Below are positions 41,913 to 50,832 of a stretch of 64,000 nucleotides of DNA, piece after piece. The DNA lies in contig CAWAIR010000037.1 of assembly GCA_963782045.1 (NCBI GenBank), positions 434,001 to 498,000 of the forward strand, given 5' to 3'. Numbering within the stretch: the first letter of the stretch is position 1; the number at the start of each line of letters is the position of its first letter. The notes under the pieces were generated by a model. It had not been told where the DNA came from and did no database searches. It saw only the letters and a list, made by a program, of their open reading frames with translations. This DNA comes from CAVSRC01 sp963782045 (GTDB lineage Bacteria > Pseudomonadota > Alphaproteobacteria > Rhizobiales > Kaistiaceae). Both the position numbers and the translations under genes were made by a program.

Positions 41913-43298
41913 TCAGGCGGAGGCGGCGGTGCGCTCGGTGCGCTCCAGGCGATCGCGCTTGAGGAGTTCGGCGACCAGGAAGGCGAGTTCCAGCGACTGG
42001 TCGGCGTTGAGCCGAGGGTCGCAATGGGTGTGGTAGCGGTCGTGCAGCTCGTCCTCGGTGATGGCGCGGGCGCCGCCGGTGCATTCGGTGACGTTCGATC
42101 CGGTCATCTCGATATGGATGCCGCCGGGATGGGTGCCCTCGGCACGATGGACGGCGAAGAAGTCCTCGACCTCCGACCGGATGAGATCGAAGGGCCGCGT
42201 CTTGTAGCCGGTGGCCGAGGTGATCGTGTTGCCGTGCATGGGATCGCACGACCAGACGACGTGCCTGCCTTCCCGCTCGATGGCGCGAATGAGCGCCGGG
42301 AGCTTGTCGAAGACCTTGTTGGCGCCGAAGCGGCAGATCAGCGTGAGCCGGCCCGGTTCGTCGTCGGGATTGAGGACGTCGATCAGCCGGATCAGCTCGT
42401 CGGCGGCGAGCGAGGGACCGCATTTGAGGCCGATCGGGTTCTTCACGCCGCGGCAATACTCGACATGGGCGTGGTCGAGCTGGCGGGTGCGGTCGCCGAT
42501 CCACACCATGTGGCCGGAAGTGGCGTACCAGTCGCCGCTGGTCGAATCGACACGGGTCATGGCCTGCTCGAAGCCGAGCAGCAGCGCCTCGTGGCTGGTG
42601 TAGAAGTCGGTCGAGCGCATCTCCGGATGCAGTTCCGGGTCGATGCCGCAGGCGCGCATGAAATCGAGCGCCTCGGTGATGCGGTTGGCCAGCTCCTGAT
42701 AGCGGTTGGACTGCGGGCTGTCCTTGACGAAGCCGAGCATCCACTGGTGGATGTGCTGCAGGTTGGCATAGCCGCCGGTGGCGAAGGCTCTCAGCAGGTT
42801 GAGGGTCGCCGCCGACTGGCGGTAGGCCATCTCCAGCCGGTTGGGATCGGGCGAGCGGGTGGCTTCGTCGAACTCGATGCCGTTGATGATGTCGCCACGA
42901 TAGCTGGGCAGCTCGACGCCGCCCTTCTTTTCGGTCGGCGCCGAGCGCGGCTTGGCGAACTGGCCGGCGATGCGGCCGAGCTTCACCACCGGCACGGCGC
43001 CGGCGAAGGTGAGCACCACCGCCATCTGCAGGAAGACGCGGAAGAGATCGCGAATGTTGTCGGCGCGGTGCTCGACGAAGCTCTCGGCGCAATCGCCGCC
43101 CTGGAGCAGGAAGCTCTTGCCCTCGGCAACGCCGGCCAGCGCCTTCTTCAGCTTGCGCGCCTCGCCGGCGAAGACCAGCGGCGGATAGGTGGCCAGCCGC
43201 GCCTCGATGGCGGCAAGCGCCTCCTGGTCCGGGTAGACCGGGACCTGCTGGATCGGTTTCGTCCGCCAGCTTGCCGGCGACCAAGCGCTCTTCATCAC
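41913..43298 (-). CDS. 3-deoxy-7-phosphoheptulonate synthase, class II
   Basis: The first enzyme of the shikimate pathway: erythrose 4-phosphate plus phosphoenolpyruvate to DAHP. The 461-residue protein shows class II blocks: LLQGGDCAESF (metal Cys), GRIAGQFAKPRS, RGDIINGIEF, IGLKCGPSLA, VVWSCDPMHGNT and GGIHIEMTGSNVTECTGG. The N-terminus AWSPASWRTKPIQQVPVYPD is also typical. The start is ATG 43298 or 43295. It is a plant-like class II enzyme, common in Hyphomicrobiales. Its neighbour upstream is glutathione reductase on the same strand, separated by about 100 bases. Confidence 0.94.
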   Translation of the reverse strand: MMKSAWSPASWRTKPIQQVPVYPDQEALAAIEARLATYPPLVFAGEARKLKKALAGVAEGKSFLLQGGDCAESFVEHRADNIRDLFRVFLQMAVVLTFAGAVPVVKLGRIAGQFAKPRSAPTEKKGGVELPSYRGDIINGIEFDEATRSPDPNRLEMAYRQSAATLNLLRAFATGGYANLQHIHQWMLGFVKDSPQSNRYQELANRITEALDFMRACGIDPELHPEMRSTDFYTSHEALLLGFEQAMTRVDSTSGDWYATSGHMVWIGDRTRQLDHAHVEYCRGVKNPIGLKCGPSLAADELIRLIDVLNPDDEPGRLTLICRFGANKVFDKLPALIRAIEREGRHVVWSCDPMHGNTITSATGYKTRPFDLIRSEVEDFFAVHRAEGTHPGGIHIEMTGSNVTECTGGARAITEDELHDRYHTHCDPRLNADQSLELAFLVAELLKRDRLERTERTAASA

Positions 43299-43400
43299 CG
43301 CCCAACTCCTTGCGGAAACCGCGGAATTCCGGCCTCGCGGGCGCGTTATACACGGGCCGCCCGGTCAGTGCCACCCGCTTGCTGCGCACCGTTCCCGCGC

Positions 43401-44789
43401 TTACTCCGCCGCTGCGCGACGAATGCGCTCGGCCGGGCGCGCCATGGTGACGATCTCCTCGGCGAGCGTCGGGTGGAGCGCCGTGGTGGCGTCGAAATCG
43501 GACTTGGTGGCGCCCATCTTGACGGCGATGGCGACGATCTGGACCATCTCGGCGGCGTTGGGACCGACGAAATGGCAGCCGAGCACGCGGTCGCTGTCGC
43601 CATCAACGACCAGCTTCATCAGCATGCGCTCGTCGCGGCCGGCGACGCGATAGGGCAGCGGCCTGAAGTGCGAGCGGTAGATGTCGAGCGAGGGATAGCG
43701 CTCACGCGCCGCCTCCTCGGTCAGGCCGACAGAGCCGACCTCGGGATTGGCGAACACGGCCACCGGCACATGGTCGTAGTCGACCGCGGTCGGGCGGCCC
43801 TGGAACAGGGTCTGGACGACCGCGGCGCCTTCGCGGATGGCAACCGGCGTGAACTGGAGTCGGTTGGTGACGTCGCCGACGGCGTAGATATTCTCGGCGC
43901 TGGTGCGCGAATAGGCATCGACCTTGACGACGCCCATCCCGTCGACCTCGACGCCGGCCCTGTCTAGGCCGAGGCCGTTGGTGTTGGGATGGCGGCCGAT
44001 GGCGAGCAGCACCTGATCGGCGGCGACGGTGGCGTTCGACTTCAGCGTGGCGACGAAGCCCCGCTCCGCCTCGTCTATGCGGGCGAGCTCCTCGCTCAGC
44101 ATGACGGTGATGCCGCGCCGCTCAAGCGCCGAGCACAGCTCACGGCGGATCTCGTCGTCGAAGCCGCGCAGCACCTCGTGGCCGCGGTGGACGACGGTCG
44201 TCTCGACGCCGAAGCCGGCGAAGACCGAGGCGATCTCCAGCGCGATGTAGCTGCCGCCGACGATCAGCACGCGCTTGGGCAGCTTCTCCAGATGGAAGAA
44301 CTCGTCGGAAGTGATGACGTGCTCGATGCCGGGAATGGGCAGGTCGCGGCGCGGCCGCCCGCCGGTGGCGATGAGGATGTATTGGGCGGTGACCGTGCGT
44401 TGCTCGGCAAGCAGGCGCACCGTGTGGGCATCCTCCAGCACGGCGCGGCTGCGGACGATCTCGGCGCCGGCCTTGTCGAGGTTGCGCACGTAGATCGAGC
44501 TCAGCATCGACACCTCGCCGGCGACGTTGTTGACCAGCGTCGGCCAGTCGAAATGCAGGCCCTCGACCCGCCAGCCGAAGCCGATCGCATCCTCGAAGGC
44601 CTCGGCATAATGGGCGGCGTTGACGAACAGCTTCTTGGGCACGCAACCGCGCAGCACGCAGGTGCCGCCGACGCGGCCTTCCTCGGCGATCGCCACGCGC
44701 TTGCCGAGTTCGGCGGCGAGCCGCGCCGCGCGGACGCCGGCTGAACCGGCGCCGATGACGAACAGGTCGTAGTCGTAGGCTTGAGGCAC
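43401..44789 (-). CDS. gor: Glutathione-disulfide reductase
   Basis: A 462-residue FAD and NADPH enzyme that keeps glutathione reduced. It has the FAD motif VIGAGSAGVRAAR (11-23), a redox disulfide Cys44/Cys49 in GGTCVLRGCVPKK, the NADPH motif VGGSYIALEIASVFAGFG, NIYAVGDVTNRLQFTPVA and the C-terminal His-Glu pair in ATTALHPTLAEEIVT. It is complete with an intact frame. It may supply reduced glutathione to the GFA-type proteins and the Atm1-type exporter elsewhere in the window, but there is no direct link. The DUF2059 gene lies 13 bases upstream on the same strand. Confidence 0.95.
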   Translation of the reverse strand: MPQAYDYDLFVIGAGSAGVRAARLAAELGKRVAIAEEGRVGGTCVLRGCVPKKLFVNAAHYAEAFEDAIGFGWRVEGLHFDWPTLVNNVAGEVSMLSSIYVRNLDKAGAEIVRSRAVLEDAHTVRLLAEQRTVTAQYILIATGGRPRRDLPIPGIEHVITSDEFFHLEKLPKRVLIVGGSYIALEIASVFAGFGVETTVVHRGHEVLRGFDDEIRRELCSALERRGITVMLSEELARIDEAERGFVATLKSNATVAADQVLLAIGRHPNTNGLGLDRAGVEVDGMGVVKVDAYSRTSAENIYAVGDVTNRLQFTPVAIREGAAVVQTLFQGRPTAVDYDHVPVAVFANPEVGSVGLTEEAARERYPSLDIYRSHFRPLPYRVAGRDERMLMKLVVDGDSDRVLGCHFVGPNAAEMVQIVAIAVKMGATKSDFDATTALHPTLAEEIVTMARPAERIRRAAAE

Positions 44790-44802
44790 AGCGGGCGGCT
44801 CG

Positions 44803-45309
44803 TCAGAAATCGTGGCCCTGCTTCTTCAGCTCTTCCTTGGTCTTGTCGAGCAGTTCGGCGCCGACCCGATCGGACCAGGCCTGGACCGCCTGGAGGGTGT
44901 CGCGGAAGACAGTGGGGCCGTCTGACTGATACTTCTGGCCGGCGGGGCTCTTGAGGAAGGCGGCGATCGCCTTGAGCTCGTCCTCGCTGAAGGCCTTGGC
45001 GTAGACGCGCGCCACGTCCTGGTCGAGCTCGCGGCGGCGCGGAACCAGCTTGAGGGCGACCGCCTGGACCGTGTCGGCAATCTCCTGATGCAGGTCGGGG
45101 CGGGCGCGGATCAGCCGGTTGGTCACCTCGTTGGCGATCTGCGGCAGGCGCTGGTCGAAGCTCTGGGTGGCGGTGGTGGCGTTGATCACGTCGAGCGCCG
45201 CCTGTAGGTGCGACGGGCTGATCTCCTGGGCGAGAAGCGAGGAGGCCGGCAGGGCGACAAGGGCAGCGGCGACCGCCAGTGTGCGGACGAATTTACCGAT
45301 CAGGGTCAT
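44803..45309 (-). CDS. DUF2059 domain protein, secreted
   Basis: A 168-residue periplasmic protein with a signal peptide (LAVAAALVALPASSLLA, then QEISPSH). The DUF2059 helix block contains YAKAFSEDELKAIAAFLKSPAGQKY, the family hallmark. The function of this family is unknown. ATG 45309 is preferred over 45321 because GGAG lies six bases upstream. It lies between rpiA and gor on the same strand, with gaps of about 30 and 13 bases, suggesting a three- to four-gene operon. Confidence 0.87.
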   Translation of the reverse strand: MTLIGKFVRTLAVAAALVALPASSLLAQEISPSHLQAALDVINATTATQSFDQRLPQIANEVTNRLIRARPDLHQEIADTVQAVALKLVPRRRELDQDVARVYAKAFSEDELKAIAAFLKSPAGQKYQSDGPTVFRDTLQAVQAWSDRVGAELLDKTKEELKKQGHDF

Positions 45310-45338
45310 CACGTGCTCCATCTGGGTAGACAGCAGTC

Positions 45339-46046
45339 CTATTTGGTCAGGCGGGTGACGCCGGCGCCGCCCGCCACGATGACGAGCGAGGCAAACCCGA
45401 TGAACAGGCCGTGCTCGACGACGCCCGGCATCTGGTCCAGCTCCCGCGCAAAGCGCTCAGGCTCGCCAATACGGCCAAGAGATACGTCAAGAATGTGGTT
45501 GCCACCATCGGTGAGATAGGGGCGGTCGCCGGCCCGGCGCCAGGCGGTGGACCCGGTCATGCCGAGGCGCCCGGCGGCGCGCTCGATGGCCAGGCGCACC
45601 GGCGTGGCGCCGAAGGGGACGACCTCGACCGGCAGCGGAAAGGCGCCGAGCGCCTCGACGATCTTGGCCTCGTCGACGACGACGATCATGCGCCGGGCGG
45701 CGGTGGCGACGATCTTCTCGCGGAGCAGCGCCCCGCCGCCGCCCTTGATCAGGCGAAGCTCACGGTCGACCTCGTCGGCACCGTCGACCACCAGATCGAG
45801 TTCCGGCTCGTCGTCGAGGGTGGTGAGTGGAATCCCCTCGGCCTTTGCCAATTCGGCGGTCTTGGCCGAGGTCGGCACGCCGACGACGGATAGCCCGCCG
45901 CGGACGCGCTCGCCGAGCGCGCGCACGAAATGCTCCGCCGTGCGCCCGGAGCCGAGGCCGAGCTTCATGCCCGGGCGCACGTCTTCCAGCGCCGCCACGG
46001 CCGCGCGCCGGCGTTCCTCGTCGCCTGTCGCTTGGCCCTGAGTCAC
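45339..46046 (-). CDS. rpiA: Ribose-5-phosphate isomerase A
   Basis: Interconverts ribose 5-phosphate and ribulose 5-phosphate. The product is 235 residues from GTG 46046: GLGSGRTAEHFVRAL, VVDGADEVDRELRLIKGGGGALLREK (active-site Asp, Glu and Lys region) and the C-terminal GLFIGFAS. No ATG fits the family N-terminus; GTG 46046 gives TQGQATGDEERRRAAVAAL. An upstream ATG at 46124 would add 26 residues. The gene heads the rpiA-DUF2059-gor group on the minus strand. Confidence 0.9.
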   Translation of the reverse strand: MTQGQATGDEERRRAAVAALEDVRPGMKLGLGSGRTAEHFVRALGERVRGGLSVVGVPTSAKTAELAKAEGIPLTTLDDEPELDLVVDGADEVDRELRLIKGGGGALLREKIVATAARRMIVVVDEAKIVEALGAFPLPVEVVPFGATPVRLAIERAAGRLGMTGSTAWRRAGDRPYLTDGGNHILDVSLGRIGEPERFARELDQMPGVVEHGLFIGFASLVIVAGGAGVTRLTK

Positions 46047-46185
46047 CGGCCGCGCCTGCCGCAAGATGCCCGGTTCGGTTCGTGCTTCATCGGGTTTCCC
46101 ACCCTTTCGCGCGCTTGTTAGCATCTGACGGGGCTTGACGCCACGCCGGCGACATGGCTGGATTTGGGCCCCGAAGAGGCCCCTC

Positions 46186-46641
46186 ATGCTGACCGACCTC
46201 ATCCTGGCGATCTTCCATCACCTGCTGATCTTCGCGCTGGCCGCCGTGCTCGTCGCCGAGATGATGCTGGTCCGGCCGCAGATGTCGCGGGAAAACGCCC
46301 TCAGGGTGGCACGCATCGATATCGCCTTCGGCGTGCTTGCCGCCCTCATCCTGATCGTCGGCTTCAGCCGGGTCTATTTCGGCCTCAAGGGGCCCGATTA
46401 CTACTGGCACAACGGCTTTTTCCACGCCAAGCTCGGCGCTATCTTGATTGTCGGCATCCTGTCTATCCTGCCGACCATGCGCTTCATCCGATGGCGCCGA
46501 GCCATCGCCCGCGACTCCGGCTTCGAACCGCCGATGGCCGAGGTTGAAACTGCCAGGAGATTCATCCATCTAGAGCTGGTTGTTTTCTTCCTGATTCCGG
46601 TTTTCGCGGCCCTGATGGCGCGCGGCTACGGAAGCTTCTGA
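46186..46641 (+). CDS. DUF2214 family membrane protein
   Basis: A 151-residue protein with four hydrophobic segments (ILAIFHHLLIFALAAVLVAE; ARIDIAFGVLAALILIVGFS; AKLGAILIVGILSILPTM; LELVVFFLIPVFAALMA). The block SRVYFGLKGPDYYWHNGFFHAK is conserved in DUF2214. Several histidines in the membrane (IFHHLL, WHNGFFHAK) hint at heme or metal binding, which is not proven. ATG 46186 starts just before the first helix. It is followed after 11 bases by gph. Confidence 0.85.
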   Translation: MLTDLILAIFHHLLIFALAAVLVAEMMLVRPQMSRENALRVARIDIAFGVLAALILIVGFSRVYFGLKGPDYYWHNGFFHAKLGAILIVGILSILPTMRFIRWRRAIARDSGFEPPMAEVETARRFIHLELVVFFLIPVFAALMARGYGSF

Positions 46642-46652
46642 CGCTCCCCACC

Positions 46653-47330
46653 TTGACCTCCCCAACGCTTATCTTCGATCTCGACGGAACTCTCGTCGAT
46701 ACTGCCCCCGACCTGGTGCGCGCGCTGAACGCCGTCATCGCCGAGCAAGGCCTGCCACCGGTGGCGCTGGAGGACGCGCTCACCATGGTCGGCCGCGGCG
46801 GCCGCGTGCTGATCCAGAGGGCGTTCGCCGCCGACGGCCGCACGGTCGAAGGCGCCGAACTGGAGCGGCTGTTCACCGCCTTCACCGACCACTACGGGGC
46901 GCACGTCGCCGAGGAGAGCCGGGCCTTTCCCGGCGTCGCGGCGGCGCTCGACCGCTTCGCCGCCGCCGGCTGGCTGCTGGCGGTATGCACCAACAAGGCC
47001 CACCCGCTGGTGCGGCCGCTGATGGAGGCGCTGGGGCTCGCCCCGCGCTTCGCCGCCATGGTCGGCCAGGGCGCCCTGCCCTGGCTGAAACCCGACGCCC
47101 GCGTGTTCAACGAGACCGTCCGGCTGGCCGGGGGAACGCCCGAGCGCGCAGTCATGGTCGGCGATTCGGAGACCGACATCCAGACGGCGCGGGCGGCGGG
47201 CGTGCCGGTGGTGGCGGTCACCTTCGGCTACACCCCGGTGCCGATTGCCGAATTCCACCCCGACCGGCTGATCGACCATTACGACGAATTATGGGACGCG
47301 GTGGCCGCTCTCGGTGTCGCTTCGCCTTGA
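46653..47330 (+). CDS. gph: Phosphoglycolate phosphatase (HAD family)
   Basis: A 225-residue HAD hydrolase that removes phosphate from 2-phosphoglycolate made by DNA repair or Rubisco side reactions. Motif I is LIFDLDGTLVD with Asp9 and Asp11, motif II is AVCTNKAHP, the lysine is in PWLKPDARVF, and motif IV is VMVGDSETDIQTA. The start codon is TTG 46653; no ATG lies before the first motif. Related HAD enzymes such as pyrophosphatase PpaX look similar, so the substrate is by family. tRNA-Val follows. Confidence 0.88.
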   Translation: MTSPTLIFDLDGTLVDTAPDLVRALNAVIAEQGLPPVALEDALTMVGRGGRVLIQRAFAADGRTVEGAELERLFTAFTDHYGAHVAEESRAFPGVAAALDRFAAAGWLLAVCTNKAHPLVRPLMEALGLAPRFAAMVGQGALPWLKPDARVFNETVRLAGGTPERAVMVGDSETDIQTARAAGVPVVAVTFGYTPVPIAEFHPDRLIDHYDELWDAVAALGVASP

Positions 47331-47384
47331 CGGCGGTCCCGCCGGTCCCTTAAATCCCGGCACCTTCGGCCGCAGCGGCCGGGC

Positions 47385-47459
47385 GGGCGATTAGCTCAGC
47401 GGGAGAGCACTCCCTTCACACGGGAGGGGTCACTGGTTCAATCCCAGTATCGCCCACCA
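47385..47459 (+). tRNA. tRNA-Val (anticodon CAC)
   Basis: Folds as a complete cloverleaf. The acceptor is GGGCGAT/ATCGCCC, the D arm is GCTC...GAGC, the anticodon stem CTCCC/GGGAG closes loop TTCACAC with CAC at 34-36, and the T arm is ACTGG-TTCAATC-CCAGT. The discriminator is A and CCA is encoded. Confidence 0.96.
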
Positions 47460-47683
47460 TCCAACTCACGGAAATTGTTGGCATTCTCGCGAACGCGACA
47501 ACCCCACCGCCGGGCTCCTCGCCGTGCGCGTCCGCGCCGCCCCGTAGCGGATAGCGGCGAGGCCGCAGGAGCGACAATTCCGCGCGATTTCGCCGTCCAA
47601 ATCGGTTGCCGATGCAGCCGGCGAGTGGTCTACCCTTGGTGAAAAGCGGGGGTACGACCGGGAATCCCAAGGAGGAATGCGAA

Positions 47684-48706
47684 ATGAAAGCGCTTGTCTA
47701 CGCGGCGCCCCACCAGGCGGAGGTACGTGACGTTCCGGTGCCGCAACCGCGCGACCGCGCGGTCAAGGTCAAGACGCACTTCTGCGGCATCTGCGGCACC
47801 GACATTGCCATCCACACCGGCAAGCACCCGCGGGCGAAACCGCCGCTCATCTTCGGGCACGAGTTCGTCGGCACGGTCGAGGACGTGCGCGGCGGAACGC
47901 GCGGCTTCCAGCCCGGCGACCGGGTGGTCGCCTTCCCGCTGATCTCCTGCGGCAAGTGCCTCCCCTGCCGCACGGGCTCGCCGCATGTCTGCGAGACGCT
48001 GCGGCTGATCGGCATCGACCGCGACGGCGGCATGGCCGACCACGTCTGGGTGGACGAGGACGTCCTGTTCAAGGTGCCCGACACGCTTTCCGACCGGATC
48101 GCGGCGCTGGTCGAGCCGCTCGCCGTCATCGTCCGCTCGATGCACCAGTCGCGCTTCCAGTTGCGCAATTCGGCGGTGGTCATCGGTGCTGGCCCGATCG
48201 GCGTGCTGACCGCGATCGTGCTGCGCCACAGCGGCGCCTCGCGCATCGTCATTTCCGACGTGGACGAGGGCCGGCTCGGCCTCTGCCGTTCCTTCGGCTT
48301 CGAGACCGTCAACGGCAGCGACGGCGGCGTCGTCGACTACATCAAGGACATCACCAACGGCGAAGGCATGGACGTCGTCTTCGAGTGCGCCGGGGTGGAG
48401 AGCTCCGCCCGCGAGATGACCCAGGTGGTCCGCGTCGGCGGCATGATTTGCATGACCGGCATCCACAAGGCACCGCACGCGGTCGACCTGCGCGAGCTGA
48501 ACTTCAAGGAGCAGACCATCGTCGGCAGCCGCGTCTACACCAAGCGCGAGTTCGAGCAGACGGTCTCCTATGCCGACGAGATCAAGGACGATCTCGAGCG
48601 GGTCATTACGCAGGTGGTACCGCTCGGCAAGGCGGGCGGCGTGTTCGACATGATCGCCGATCCCGCTGTCGACACGCTCAAGGTACTGGTCGACTGCACC
48701 GAATGA
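47684..48706 (+). CDS. Zinc-dependent alcohol dehydrogenase (IdnD/sorbitol-dehydrogenase-like)
   Basis: A 340-residue medium-chain dehydrogenase. Catalytic zinc ligands are Cys37 (FCGICGTD) and His59-Glu60 (IFGHEFVG). Structural zinc cysteines are in SCGKCLPCRTGSPHVC, and the NAD site is VVIGAGPIGVLTAIV. L-idonate 5-dehydrogenase and related polyol dehydrogenases are closest by layout. AAGGAGG lies just before ATG 47684. It is followed on the same strand by an SDR and a 2-hydroxyacid dehydrogenase, the pattern of an idonate/keto-gluconate pathway. No transporter or regulator is attached. Confidence 0.87.
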   Translation: MKALVYAAPHQAEVRDVPVPQPRDRAVKVKTHFCGICGTDIAIHTGKHPRAKPPLIFGHEFVGTVEDVRGGTRGFQPGDRVVAFPLISCGKCLPCRTGSPHVCETLRLIGIDRDGGMADHVWVDEDVLFKVPDTLSDRIAALVEPLAVIVRSMHQSRFQLRNSAVVIGAGPIGVLTAIVLRHSGASRIVISDVDEGRLGLCRSFGFETVNGSDGGVVDYIKDITNGEGMDVVFECAGVESSAREMTQVVRVGGMICMTGIHKAPHAVDLRELNFKEQTIVGSRVYTKREFEQTVSYADEIKDDLERVITQVVPLGKAGGVFDMIADPAVDTLKVLVDCTE

Positions 48707-48753
48707 CCGGGCGCCGGAGCGCGCTCAATCAACCATTTCCGGAAGTCCAAACC

Positions 48754-49512
48754 ATGGATCTGTTCGACATCAAGGGCCGCAAGGCCATCGTGACCGGCGG
48801 GACGCGCGGCCTGGGGCTGGGGATGGCCGAGGCCCTGCTCGAGGCCGGCGCCGAGGTCGCCATCTTCGGCACCTCCGAGCGGGTGCGCGCCGTCGCTGGC
48901 GAATTCCGCGACAAGGGGCTCGCCTGCCACGGGCTGGTCACCGACCTGGCCGATGCCAGGAAGCGCCGGGAGTCGTTCGAGGAGGCGGTGGCGCTGTTCG
49001 ACGGCCGGCTCGACATCCTGGTCAACTCGGCCGGCGTCCAGCGCCGCCACAAGGCGGAAGAATTTCCGCTCGACGACTGGAACGACGTGCTGGAGGTGAA
49101 TTTGACGGCGACCTTCGCGCTGTGCCAGCTCGCCGGGCGCATCATGCTCGCCCAGGGGAGCGGCAAGATCGTCAACATCGCTTCGCTGCTCAGCGTCTTC
49201 GGCGGCTTTACGGTGCCGGCCTATGCCGCCAGCAAGGGCGGCGTCATGCAGCTCACCAAGGCGCTCGCCAACGAATGGGCGGGGCGCGGCGTCACCGTCA
49301 ACGCCATCGCACCCGGCTACATGGCGACCGAGATGAACACCGCGCTCATCGCCGATCCGGGCCGCAACGCGGAAATTACGGCACGCATCCCCGCCCATCG
49401 CTGGGGGACGCCGGACGACATGAAAGGGCCGCTGCTCTTCCTCGCCTCGCCTGCCTCCGACTATGTCAATGGCGCGATGCTGCCGGTCGACGGCGGTTAT
49501 ATGGGGCGCTAG
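48754..49512 (+). CDS. Short-chain dehydrogenase (gluconate 5-dehydrogenase / KduD type)
   Basis: A 252-residue SDR. The cofactor site is VTGGTRGLGLGMA (13-25). NSAGV follows, then the catalytic Ser in NIASLLSVFGG and Tyr157-Lys161 (VPAYAASKGG). The substrate-side APGYMATEMNTALI and the closing LPVDGGYMGR resemble KduD and IdnO. It would reduce or oxidise a keto-gluconate or keto-deoxy-gluconate using NAD(P). ATG 48754 is 47 bases after the ADH stop, and the next gene follows 25 bases later, so one transcript is likely. Confidence 0.9.
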   Translation: MDLFDIKGRKAIVTGGTRGLGLGMAEALLEAGAEVAIFGTSERVRAVAGEFRDKGLACHGLVTDLADARKRRESFEEAVALFDGRLDILVNSAGVQRRHKAEEFPLDDWNDVLEVNLTATFALCQLAGRIMLAQGSGKIVNIASLLSVFGGFTVPAYAASKGGVMQLTKALANEWAGRGVTVNAIAPGYMATEMNTALIADPGRNAEITARIPAHRWGTPDDMKGPLLFLASPASDYVNGAMLPVDGGYMGR

Positions 49513-49537
49513 TCCCCTCCGCGGACATCGGAAGACG

Positions 49538-50512
49538 ATGCAGAAGGAAGGACCCCTGCAGATCGTGGTTTCGGATTGCGATCATGCTTCGATGGCGCCG
49601 GAAGAGGCCGTGTTCGGCGCCAGCGGCATCGGCTTCCGGCATCTTCGCTGCCTGAGCGAGGAGGCGCTGATCAGCCAGTGCAAGGGCGTCGCCATCGTCC
49701 TCAACCAGTATGCGCCATTCACGGCGCGGGTGTTCGCGGCGCTCAAGCCCGACCTCCGCCAGGTGGTGCGCTACGGCGTCGGTGTCGACAACATCGACGT
49801 TGCCGCGGCCACCGCCGCCGGCGTCCAGGTGTGCAACGTGCCGGACTACGGCGTGCACGAGGTCTCCAACCACGCGCTGGGGCTGATCCTCGCCTTCGCC
49901 CGCAAGCTCGTCTTCATGAACGCGGAGACCAAGGCCGGTGCCTGGGACTATCGGCTGGCGATCCCCGTCCGGCGGTTCTCCGAGCTGACCGTCGGCATCG
50001 TCGGCTTCGGGCGGATCGGCGGCATGCTCGCCGAAAAGCTGAAGTCGCTCGACTGCCGGGTGATCGGCTATGACCCCGCCTACGGTCCGGGATCGCCGGA
50101 GATGCGGAACGCCGCCTGGGTGCCCTTCGACCGGCTCGTCGCCGAATCCGACTTCATCACCCTGCACTGCCCGCTGACGCCCGAGACCTACGCCATGTTC
50201 GACGCGGCCGTGCTGAAGCGCATGAAGCCGACGGCGGTGATCATCAACACCGCGCGCGGCGGCATCATCGACGAGGCGGCGCTTGCCGCGGCCCTGCGGG
50301 GCGGCGTGCTCGCCGGGGCGGCGCTCGACGTGGTCGAGCGCGAGCCGCTTGCCGCAGACAGCCCGCTCCGCGGGCTCGACAACTGCCTGCTGACCCCGCA
50401 CATGGCCTGGTATTCCGAGGAAGCGGGGCTGGAGATGAAGCGCAAGGTCGCCGAGGAGGCCGTCCGCTTCGCGACCGGCCAACCGGTCCACTATCCCGTC
50501 AACCGGCTCTAG
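49538..50512 (+). CDS. D-isomer 2-hydroxyacid dehydrogenase (keto-gluconate/phosphoglycerate type)
   Basis: A 324-residue protein with the NAD-binding GIVGFGRIGG motif. The catalytic set includes an Arg (INTARGGIIDEAALAAAL), a Glu (VVEREPL region) and a His (NCLLTPHMAWYS). The family contains hydroxypyruvate, glyoxylate and 2-keto-gluconate reductases and C-terminal-binding-protein-like forms. Third in the oxidoreductase group, it may reduce 2-keto-gluconate. ATG 49538 starts 25 bases after the SDR stop. Confidence 0.88.
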   Translation: MQKEGPLQIVVSDCDHASMAPEEAVFGASGIGFRHLRCLSEEALISQCKGVAIVLNQYAPFTARVFAALKPDLRQVVRYGVGVDNIDVAAATAAGVQVCNVPDYGVHEVSNHALGLILAFARKLVFMNAETKAGAWDYRLAIPVRRFSELTVGIVGFGRIGGMLAEKLKSLDCRVIGYDPAYGPGSPEMRNAAWVPFDRLVAESDFITLHCPLTPETYAMFDAAVLKRMKPTAVIINTARGGIIDEAALAAALRGGVLAGAALDVVEREPLAADSPLRGLDNCLLTPHMAWYSEEAGLEMKRKVAEEAVRFATGQPVHYPVNRL

Positions 50513-50516
50513 CCGG

Positions 50517-50723
50517 TCAGCGGCTGCCGGCGCTCCGCGATATCGGGCAGACCATGCGCAGCACGTTCTTCGCCGGGCAGAAGCCGGTGAAGGCCGACTG
50601 GAGCATGTTGAGACCGACGAAGGCGGTCAGCAGCAGCCAGTAAGGCGACACGAAATAGCCGAGTGCAAGCGACAGCAGCACCAGAATGCCCGCCACGGCG
50701 AAGACGGCGCGGTCGACGGTCAT
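50517..50723 (-). CDS. DUF2892 small membrane protein
   Basis: A 68-residue protein with two helices (VFAVAGILVLLSLALGYFV; YWLLLTAFVGLNMLQSAFTG) and a Cys-Pro pair (FCPAKNVLRMVCPI). It matches the DUF2892/YgaP-type membrane domain seen next to rhodanese or sulfide-handling genes. ATG 50723 has AGGAG eight bases upstream; ATG 50729 is too close to it. It is divergent from an ArsR-type regulator, a layout like bigR-controlled sulfide genes. Confidence 0.82.
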   Translation of the reverse strand: MTVDRAVFAVAGILVLLSLALGYFVSPYWLLLTAFVGLNMLQSAFTGFCPAKNVLRMVCPISRSAGSR

Positions 50724-50832
50724 GGTCATTTCTCCTGAGATTTCCTGGGGTGCCGACCTTCCGCCAACCACAATGGCCCGGCCGGCACGTACTGGCTTGC
50801 ATCTAGCACCGGTCCCAAATACATTCAATAAG

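Noticed and set aside
47416..47670. 84-residue minus-strand ORF ending GDTGIEPVTPPV
   Set aside because: Antisense translation of tRNA-Val, a common false annotation.
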